Shown one piece after another: positions 57,550 to 64,000 of a stretch of 64,000 nt of DNA; position 1 is the first letter of the stretch, and each line of letters starts with the position of its first letter. Below the pieces are notes generated by a model. That model was not told where the DNA came from, ran no database searches, and saw only the letters and a list, made by a program, of their open reading frames with translations. A program made the translations under genes and the position numbers. The stretch is from Enterococcus sp. 4G2_DIV0659. GTDB taxonomy: Bacteria; Bacillota; Bacilli; Lactobacillales; Enterococcaceae. The stretch spans positions 2,143,001 to 2,207,000 of the forward strand of contig NZ_NGLE02000001.1 in NCBI RefSeq assembly GCF_002140715.2, given 5' to 3'.

Positions 57550-58221
57550 ATGATAAAGATAGGAGTAGTTATTCTATCTGGTGAGATGGATTTGAAAAAT
57601 TTGGAGCTGTCTAGTATAGATGAGATGGAGTTTATAGAAATGGATAGCAATGAACTCCAAATGTTTCATGCTCTGGATGGAGTAATCATCATAGATGAAT
57701 ACCAAAAGAGCATTAGTAAAAGTTGTGGATTGATTACACAGTTAAGAAATGATCCGAAACTTTTAATATGGATGTATGGAAAAGAAATTTCTGAAGTGAA
57801 CCGTCTTATTTATTTACAATTAGGTGTAGATGGCAATATTACAGGGACAGAAAAACAAGAGCTATTTTTAATCGTTCGTAACACAGTTAATCGAATGAAA
57901 CAGAGTAAAAAAGAAAAGAAAGAATTGCCTTTGTTTAAATTACATCCTCAAAACCAGAGTGTATTCACAGCAGAAGGAAAAGAAATAAGTTTAACCAATC
58001 TGGAATTTAAAGCATTAGCTCATCTTTGTCAGCAACCTGGACAAGCATTAAGCTACAGTGAATTATCCCAAGGAATTTGGGGTGAACACGTTGAGCAATA
58101 TCGACCACGACTTGCTAATGTTATTTTCCATATACGAGAAAAATTAGAACAAGAACCAAATAATTTTCACGTGATAAAAACAGTCAGAAGTATAGGCTAT
58201 ATGTTTGTTCCTCCTGTATAA
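57550..58221 (+). CDS. Winged-helix (OmpR/PhoB-type) transcriptional regulator
   Basis: 223 residues. The C-terminal 130-221 is a trans_reg_C winged helix: ISLTNLEFKALAHLCQQPGQ, WGEHVEQYRPRLANVIFHI, VIKTVRSIGYMFVPPV. The N-terminal 120 residues have alpha/beta receiver-like pattern but I see no clear phosphoacceptor set (DGVIIIDEYQK only), and no sensor kinase is adjacent. AGGAGGAAG precedes the ATG. Such orphan regulators often precede WxL loci in enterococci. Confidence 0.85.
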   Translation: MIKIGVVILSGEMDLKNLELSSIDEMEFIEMDSNELQMFHALDGVIIIDEYQKSISKSCGLITQLRNDPKLLIWMYGKEISEVNRLIYLQLGVDGNITGTEKQELFLIVRNTVNRMKQSKKEKKELPLFKLHPQNQSVFTAEGKEISLTNLEFKALAHLCQQPGQALSYSELSQGIWGEHVEQYRPRLANVIFHIREKLEQEPNNFHVIKTVRSIGYMFVPPV

Positions 58222-58341
58222 GGCAATCATTCATTTGTTTTCTCATCTCTTTTACTTAAGTTAAATAAGAAAAGAGATTTGAAATAGATTATGTATATCT
58301 ACATGTTGGTATACATCAACAATTGAGAGAGGAGGAAAAAA

Positions 58342-61300
58342 ATGAAGAAAATCAAAATAAGCATACTACTTTTAATCGGGTTAGCATCAGGTACTTATTT
58401 GTACCATGCAAATGAGATTAAAGCACATGATGAATCCAGTAAAGCAGTAGAAGAAATGACTGTTAGTAATGAAAAAAAATCTGCTAAAAAATCTGCTTCG
58501 CTACTAACAGATGAGTATCCGAGAGATGAGAATGGCGATATTCCACTAGATTATAAAGAATCTGGGGAAGTTGATACGACAAACATCCCAGCTTCTCAAA
58601 TAAAAGATATTCGGAATGATGCAGATCTACAAGCTGCGTTTAAAGATCCTCAAATCATGGTATTCAACATTGTTGAAGATTTTGCTATTACCGAATCTAC
58701 TGGTGAGGGAAACTATGTTTCAAGTTCTGCGTCTTGGAACCCCACAGGAAATCGAACCATTATTATAGAAGGAAATAATCATGAGGTTGATTTTCGTGGA
58801 AGAGCATTTAGGACAAGTAATGGTGCATGGAATATCACCTTGCAAAACTTAAAAATGTACTCACGTCATTATTATGGTGTAGTAACTACAAGATTTGCAA
58901 CGGCTGCGAATCAAAGACTTTCGACTATTACTTATCATAATATTGATCATATCGGTTCGCAGTTACTAAGAGCAGATGATACACCCGTTAAGTTTTCGGG
59001 AAATGTATCAACTAATTTAGTAGAATCATACGTTTCGCCATTTGGGGGAGCATCATTTTCAACGCAAACTTTTGGCACACAGCAAAATTTAGAAATCGGA
59101 AATGCCGTTGTTCTAGCTGGAACAACACTTAACTTAATAGCTGGTAATGTCGGTAGTACAGATATTAAAGCAGGAGGAACTCTTGAAATAAGCCCCAATG
59201 CGAACGTAACGATTGATAATACTGATTCAACGGGGACTACTGCTGGAGAGTTAGCAGAAGCGTTGTTGATTTCTGGAAACTTGGATATGAAAGAACAATC
59301 TAAGTTATTAGTCAAAACAGTCAGACCTTATTCGGCTATTCATTTGGCATCAGCGGGAAGCTTTTTAAAGATTGCACGAAAAGCCAAATTGGATATACAA
59401 GCGTTATCGAATGCACAAAATGATGGTGCAACAAGAAATGTTATTCGTTTAGGAACAAGTGCTATCTTATCTGTAGATGAAGAAGGAATGTTATCCGTTT
59501 CTTCTACAGGAACAGGAGCAGGAGCAGGCTCTATTATTTATGCAGATAACTCCGCAACATTTACAGTAGCGAAAAAGGGAATTTTTTCTGTTGAAAGTGA
59601 TGGAACAGGATCTAAATCTTTGGTTCGTATGGGAACAAACGCGAAATTTCAATTTAGCGACGCTGAGCAAGTAGACATGAAATTTATTGGTACGCCAAAT
59701 GCTGCATCATCCCTCATTGAAATGAGTGGAAGTGCAGGATATTTTGATGTCGATGTCCAGCGAGTGAAACAATGGGATCGAGGGAATATAGGAGTAGATC
59801 CAGATAGAGACTGGACACCAATGTTTGGTATGCGTTTGCCGTATAACAATCGCGTAGTTACAAATGCCAATATTCAAGCGAGATCCACAGCGGCCACTAT
59901 TAGAACTGATTTTATCAATTACTTTAATACAGGCGCAAGCAAAGGCGCTATACCGGGTGCACAACGTATATTATTTGAATATATTCCAGATGTAAATGTG
60001 TCAATAGATAGTACATCGAATGATTTAATCACCGATGTTAACTCGACAACGGTTAAAGGAGTAACGAATCCAGATGCCTATGTTCGTATTACCTATACCC
60101 CGCCTGCAAATGGAAAAGAAGTAACCATTGAGCAGAATGTACCGAGTCCTGTTGAAACAACTCCGGGAGAACCTTTGGATGATCAGACTTCACCTTTTAC
60201 TGTAAAAGCAGTTGGTGGTGTTGGTGGCGTTGCGGCGACCTATACTTATACACTGCCGAATGATCAGCATTTTGAAGCTGGTGGAGAAATTAAGGTTTAT
60301 TCTTTTAAAGAAGGAAAAGACGATACAGCGACACAAATCGTTTTGGATAAAACACCTCCAGCAGGTGATCCAACAGAATATCATGTTGGTTTAGGTGACA
60401 CAGTCCCTACGCCAGATAAATTTGTTGGCAATCCTTCAGATACGAATCCAGCTAAGCCAATATTTGGCTATGAATTTGCAGAAGAAAATTCAGAAGCAGA
60501 TATTGCTGAGATGATGAATAAACAAGGAGAGTATGACGTTTACGTTTATCTTTTGGATGAAGCAGTTGATGCATTAGGAAATAAAACACCGAACAAAACC
60601 AAAATTAAAGGTAAACTAATCGTCCATGATGCAGCAAATAGCGTTAATGGTCATGATATTGAGATTGGTACAGACACATTACCTACGATGACTGAAGCTG
60701 AATTAAAGGACTACATTCTCAAGAATAGTGAGGCTTCATCACAGAAAATAGTTGATGGTATCTTTACAGATTTAACGGATAAAATCCAGATAAGTAATCT
60801 AGGTGGATTAACACCAAACTCAACTGCTGGACCGTATCAAGTAACATTAACTGTTTCAAAAGCAGATTCTGGTTTAACAGAAGATATTCAGAAGGTGATT
60901 ACGGTTAATGTAGTTAATCGTTTTGCTGATATCACAGTTGAATTCGTTGATGAAACAGGTAAAGCTTTGCACACACCAATTCCCGTTCAAGGAACCATTG
61001 GTACAACGATTGATTTGACGAAAGAGCAAGTAATCATTGGGGCGATTGATAATGTGTTAGCACAACACTATTTATTAGACAAGCGACCAGAAAATGAAAC
61101 ACAACTACTGATTCCTGTGAATGGAACAACTGTTCAATATACATTTAAAGGAATGCTCTTTATTGAGTCGTCACCTGAAACACTAGATTTTGGGGTTAAA
61201 AATGTAGGGATATTCGCTACGAAAGTAGAAAAAGCCACATTTGATGCGCCATTAATTATTTGGGACAACCGTGCCATATTGGATCAATGGACACTAACAG

Positions 61301-61578
61301 CAAAATTAGAAAGTCCATTAACTAGCCAAGTAGATGCGAATAAAATTTTACCTGATGCCATTCGTTATAAAGTATCAGAAAAAGATACTGTAACGCTTTC
61401 TAAGGATACGGCTCAACCTGTAACAGTTCATCAACATAAGAGTGCTGGTCAGTACAATATTAGTGATGAATGGGAACGAGGAGATTCAGGCTTCCAATTG
61501 GATATTCCAGCAGGAGGCATTCGTCGCCTTGGAGAATACCAAGCGACAATCCTTTGGCAATTACAAAGAACACCTTAA
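58342..61578 (+). CDS. Large WxL-domain surface protein with pectate-lyase-like adhesive region
   Basis: 1078 residues. Signal peptide about 1-28. Beta-helix-like region about 85-500 (NRTIIIEGNNHEVDFRGRAF; repeated short strands such as ILSVDEEGMLSVSS), of the type annotated as pectate-lyase-like adhesive domain. Then Ig-like segments, a MucBP-like stretch (about 861-935, ITVEFVDETGKALHTPIPVQ), and a C-terminal WxL domain with W983-T-L and W1072-Q-L (YQATILWQLQRTP). WxL domains bind peptidoglycan non-covalently. RBS GAGAGGAGG. First gene of the locus. Confidence 0.9.
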   Translation: MKKIKISILLLIGLASGTYLYHANEIKAHDESSKAVEEMTVSNEKKSAKKSASLLTDEYPRDENGDIPLDYKESGEVDTTNIPASQIKDIRNDADLQAAFKDPQIMVFNIVEDFAITESTGEGNYVSSSASWNPTGNRTIIIEGNNHEVDFRGRAFRTSNGAWNITLQNLKMYSRHYYGVVTTRFATAANQRLSTITYHNIDHIGSQLLRADDTPVKFSGNVSTNLVESYVSPFGGASFSTQTFGTQQNLEIGNAVVLAGTTLNLIAGNVGSTDIKAGGTLEISPNANVTIDNTDSTGTTAGELAEALLISGNLDMKEQSKLLVKTVRPYSAIHLASAGSFLKIARKAKLDIQALSNAQNDGATRNVIRLGTSAILSVDEEGMLSVSSTGTGAGAGSIIYADNSATFTVAKKGIFSVESDGTGSKSLVRMGTNAKFQFSDAEQVDMKFIGTPNAASSLIEMSGSAGYFDVDVQRVKQWDRGNIGVDPDRDWTPMFGMRLPYNNRVVTNANIQARSTAATIRTDFINYFNTGASKGAIPGAQRILFEYIPDVNVSIDSTSNDLITDVNSTTVKGVTNPDAYVRITYTPPANGKEVTIEQNVPSPVETTPGEPLDDQTSPFTVKAVGGVGGVAATYTYTLPNDQHFEAGGEIKVYSFKEGKDDTATQIVLDKTPPAGDPTEYHVGLGDTVPTPDKFVGNPSDTNPAKPIFGYEFAEENSEADIAEMMNKQGEYDVYVYLLDEAVDALGNKTPNKTKIKGKLIVHDAANSVNGHDIEIGTDTLPTMTEAELKDYILKNSEASSQKIVDGIFTDLTDKIQISNLGGLTPNSTAGPYQVTLTVSKADSGLTEDIQKVITVNVVNRFADITVEFVDETGKALHTPIPVQGTIGTTIDLTKEQVIIGAIDNVLAQHYLLDKRPENETQLLIPVNGTTVQYTFKGMLFIESSPETLDFGVKNVGIFATKVEKATFDAPLIIWDNRAILDQWTLTAKLESPLTSQVDANKILPDAIRYKVSEKDTVTLSKDTAQPVTVHQHKSAGQYNISDEWERGDSGFQLDIPAGGIRRLGEYQATILWQLQRTP

Positions 61579-61596
61579 GAAGATGGAGTGAAAAGT

Positions 61597-61935
61597 ATGA
61601 AAGTGTATAAAAAATATCTATCATTCGTTATTCTTCTAACTCTGGTAGGTGTGAGTGCGTTTGGTTTTTCTTATTCTACTTTAGCTGAGGAAAATGGCGG
61701 TGCGGTTCAAACAAATGGGAATATTCAGTTTTATGAAGAAAGTAGCAGTTCAAGTTCAACAACTACGAGCACTACAGAAACTCCAATTAAAAAACCAAAA
61801 CCTGTTGGCCGATTCCCTTCTACAGGAGAATTAGTTCAAAAGAGCATGGTATTTACTGGCGGGTTGTTATTACTGATTCTGCTGTATATTCTCATTAGGC
61901 ATAAGAGAAAAAGCAACGGGAAGGAGTCTGACTAA
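61597..61935 (+). CDS. Small sortase-anchored protein of the WxL locus
   Basis: 112 residues from ATG 61597 (8 bases after GGAG). Signal peptide about 1-30, short Ser/Thr-rich stalk (50-61), sorting signal FPSTG at 73-77, then a hydrophobic span (83-100) and RHKRK tail. The motif has Phe instead of Leu at the first position. WxL loci usually include one such small LPXTG-type protein. It overlaps no gene; the next starts 2 bases after the stop. Confidence 0.85.
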   Translation: MKVYKKYLSFVILLTLVGVSAFGFSYSTLAEENGGAVQTNGNIQFYEESSSSSSTTTSTTETPIKKPKPVGRFPSTGELVQKSMVFTGGLLLLILLYILIRHKRKSNGKESD

Positions 61936-61936
61936 G

Positions 61937-62737
61937 GTGAAAAAAATAAATTATCAGATTCTGCTCAGTTTAGCTATCTTCTCAATAAGTGCATTTGCTT
62001 TTGCGCCAACTGCTATTGGAGAGTCCAATGTTTCAGGAAATGGAACGATTAACTTTGAAGGAGAATACGCTCAAGAAGTTAGAGATCCAGAACATCCTGA
62101 GACAATACTAAATCCAGGGGATAGTCCGAAGACATCGGGAGATTTACGAATCGATTTTGTTCCGCAGTTTAATTTTGGTTCAAACAAAATTTCGGACAAA
62201 GATGAAAAATATTATGGAAATGCCCAACTTTTCCACGACAAAACTGGCGCTCGCGGGAATTTTATTCAAATTTCTGATTATAGAGGAACAGGCTCTGGGT
62301 GGATACTACAAGTAAGGCAAGAAACACAATTCCGTAATGATACAACAACAAATAAAGAATTAAACGGGGCAGTCATTTCTTTAGATCAATCTTGGGCAAA
62401 TTCCACTCGTTCTGAAATGGAAGCACCAATTGTATCGAAAGATGTCATCCGTATTAATAATATTGGTGAAACTTATAATCTGGCTGAAGCTAGTCAGGGG
62501 AAAGGTCAAGGAACATGGTCAATTAACTTTGGTGCTTCTATTGAAAATGACAAAGGACGTAAAGATACTTTGTCACCTAAAATGGACACACACGGCAAAC
62601 CAATGTTAGACCCTGCCTTTGAAAATAAACCAATCTATCAAAATGAAGCACTAACGTTGTCAATACCTGGAGCAACGAAAAAAGATCCGGTCAACTATCA
62701 AACGGTGATAACTTGGATTTTATCCGAGCTACCATAA
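61937..62737 (+). CDS. WxL-domain surface protein, 266 aa
   Basis: Signal peptide to about 28 (AIG/ES), then essentially one WxL domain: SGNGTINFEGEY, the DLRIDFVPQFNFGSNKIS segment, first motif W122-I-L (GSGWILQVRQE) and second W260-I-L at the C-terminus (VITWILSELP). GTG start inside GACTAAGGTG, 2 bases after the small sortase-substrate gene, so coupled translation is likely. Probably wall-associated and part of a complex with the other locus products. Confidence 0.9.
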   Translation: MKKINYQILLSLAIFSISAFAFAPTAIGESNVSGNGTINFEGEYAQEVRDPEHPETILNPGDSPKTSGDLRIDFVPQFNFGSNKISDKDEKYYGNAQLFHDKTGARGNFIQISDYRGTGSGWILQVRQETQFRNDTTTNKELNGAVISLDQSWANSTRSEMEAPIVSKDVIRINNIGETYNLAEASQGKGQGTWSINFGASIENDKGRKDTLSPKMDTHGKPMLDPAFENKPIYQNEALTLSIPGATKKDPVNYQTVITWILSELP

Positions 62738-62768
62738 ATGAAAACACACATATTAGGAGGAAACACAA

Positions 62769-63533
62769 ATGAAAAATTCTTACAAATTAGCTGGAGCAGC
62801 TTTAATGGCTGCCATGGGCGTAGGATTGGCATTACCATCAGCAACAAAAGCAGCACCTGGAGACGTTATTGGAAAAGGAAAAATCACATTCACACAAGAT
62901 GATACAACTAACCCAACAAACTTACCACCAGGCGAATCTACTGGTCCTGAATTAACAGAACCAACTCAAAATACAGAAGCAAACCCATTAAAAATCGTTT
63001 CTGTTACTGATTTAGATTTTGATTCAAAAGCAATTGTTGCTAATGACTCTGATAAAACTTACGATGCTAAAGCATTTAAAACAACAACAACAGATGGAAC
63101 TGACGCAGTAATGCCTCACTTTATCCGTTTCCAAGATGTTCGTGCAGATGTTGATACGAACTACCACACTGTATCAGCTGAAATGACAAAACAATTCACT
63201 AACGGTACACGTGTATTAGACGGCGCAACAATTGATTATAAAAATGTTTCTTTAATCACTGGAACAAACGCAACAACAAAACCAGATACAACAGTTGAAG
63301 GTGCATTAAAACCAACATTTAACTTAGCTCTTAACCAAAAAGAAACAGTTTTATCGAACAAACAAGAAGGAAAAGGTTACGGTGTATTTGAATTAATGTT
63401 TGGTGATAAAGATGCAACAGTTGCAAATCCTGATTCATATGATTCTATCACATTAAACATTCCAGGAACAAACGTACTAAAAACAGGTGAATACGAAGCA
63501 GAAATCACTTGGTCAATTACAGATGCAAACTAG
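62769..63533 (+). CDS. WxL-domain surface protein with altered first motif, 254 aa
   Basis: Signal peptide to about 28 (ATKA/AP). Typical linker GKGKITFTQDDTTNPTNLPP and ELTEPTQNT; core SVTDLDFDSKAIV. Where the first W-x-L is expected the sequence is NYHTVSAEMTKQF (Y132), and the C-terminal motif is W248-S-I (YEAEITWSITDAN). AGGAGGAAAC precedes the ATG, a strong RBS. Codon choice is ribosomal-like (many preferred codons), suggesting high expression. A terminator follows. Confidence 0.88.
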   Translation: MKNSYKLAGAALMAAMGVGLALPSATKAAPGDVIGKGKITFTQDDTTNPTNLPPGESTGPELTEPTQNTEANPLKIVSVTDLDFDSKAIVANDSDKTYDAKAFKTTTTDGTDAVMPHFIRFQDVRADVDTNYHTVSAEMTKQFTNGTRVLDGATIDYKNVSLITGTNATTKPDTTVEGALKPTFNLALNQKETVLSNKQEGKGYGVFELMFGDKDATVANPDSYDSITLNIPGTNVLKTGEYEAEITWSITDAN

Positions 63534-63549
63534 TTCATTTGCATAATTT

Positions 63550-63592
63550 AATAGCTGGAAACTGGATCATCCAGTTTCCTGCTATTTATTTA
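63550..63592 (+). terminator. Terminator after the third WxL gene
   Basis: AATAGC + GGAAACTGG (63550-63565, one T) pairs with CCAGTTTCC + GCTATT (63571-63586, one T), loop ATCAT, then TATTTA. One T-T mismatch. Confidence 0.85.
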
Positions 63593-63664
63593 AAGAACGC
63601 TACATAAATTAAGTAAAAGTGTACTAATTTATCACTTGAGATAGCAAGAAAGAGGTTTTTTTTA

Positions 63665-64000
63665 ATGAAAAAAAAGATAATAAGTGGCTTTTTCAGCTTT
63701 TTATACATAATTTGTTTTATCTTTCCAATGAATAGCTATGCGGATGAAACAAAACCAGATACAGGAGGATTTTCATTTGAAGTAATTCAGCCTGAAAACC
63801 AACATAATAAAGAGGTTACATATTTTGATTTGCTTATGAAACCAGGACAAAAGCAAACGGTCCAAATGAAGATGAATAATTCTTCCGATGAAGAAATAAA
63901 AATAAGTGTGAAATTAAATAGCGCAAAAACAAATAGTAATGGTGTCATCGAATATGGACCAAGTCAAATCAAAAAGGATGCGTCTTTAAAATATGAGTTT
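63665..64000 (+). CDS. WxL-interacting protein (DUF916-type), 5' part; continues past the window
   Basis: Open from ATG 63665 to the window end (112 codons seen). Signal peptide about 1-26 (NSYA/DE), then the DUF916 N-terminal pattern GGFSFEVIQPENQHN, YFDLLMKPGQKQTVQMKMNN and EIKISVKLNSAKTNSNG. WxLIP proteins carry a C-terminal transmembrane helix and bind WxL proteins and peptidoglycan; that part is not in view. GAAAGAGG lies about 13 bases before the ATG, a weak site. Confidence 0.88.
   Translation, partial: MKKKIISGFFSFLYIICFIFPMNSYADETKPDTGGFSFEVIQPENQHNKEVTYFDLLMKPGQKQTVQMKMNNSSDEEIKISVKLNSAKTNSNGVIEYGPSQIKKDASLKYEF

Overview
The window is a low-GC Firmicute chromosome, almost certainly Enterococcus (E. 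faecalis relatives). The grounds are the ribosomal-protein sequences, WxL surface-protein genes at the right end, group II ECF transporter genes, and the order nucleoside genes / gpmA / rpsL...tuf / rpsJ...rplQ / ecfA1-ecfA2-ecfT-truA. I cannot fix the species from sequence alone.

Layout. (1) 1-9986: nucleoside salvage, plus strand: pdp (cut by the window edge), deoC, cdd, a BMP-type lipoprotein, a two-permease nucleoside ABC transporter, deoB, a purine nucleoside phosphorylase and deoD. Imported nucleosides are split to bases plus (deoxy)ribose-1-phosphate, DeoB isomerises these to the 5-phosphates and DeoC cleaves deoxyribose-5-phosphate. (2) 10028-11651: iron alcohol dehydrogenase plus an unknown small protein. 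(3) 11654-16813: a minus-strand block with gpmA, a serine recombinase that lacks its catalytic serine, rpiA and a secreted C1-family cysteine peptidase, behind two nested-hairpin repeats. (4) 16847-21562: str operon rpsL-rpsG-fusA-tuf with a leader attenuator. (5) 21693-34509: accessory block: two unknown genes, a tautomerase, iolR, and a myo-inositol operon iolA-B-C-D-G-(second Gfo/Idh dehydrogenase)-E, ending in a sodium:solute symporter and an orphan PTS IIB protein. Direct copies of one intergenic hairpin repeat flank the tautomerase-to-IIB part. (6) 34662-49310: S10-spc-alpha ribosomal cluster with secY, adk, infA and rpoA. (7) 49344-55428: membrane protein plus M20 amidohydrolase, then ecfA1-ecfA2-ecfT-truA. 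(8) 55726-64000: Mga-like regulator (frameshifted), winged-helix regulator and a WxL surface-protein locus that runs off the right edge.

Three genes (a small unknown gene after tuf, adk, and the Mga-like regulator) are each broken by a single base in a homopolymer run. Because adk is essential, sequencing or assembly error is the first explanation to test. The most interesting candidates are the repeat-flanked inositol cassette with its orphan IIB protein, the recombinase without catalytic serine, the identical start-site motif shared by the rpsL and rpsJ promoters, the 22-bp palindrome before ecfA1, and the WxL locus with altered WxL motifs.
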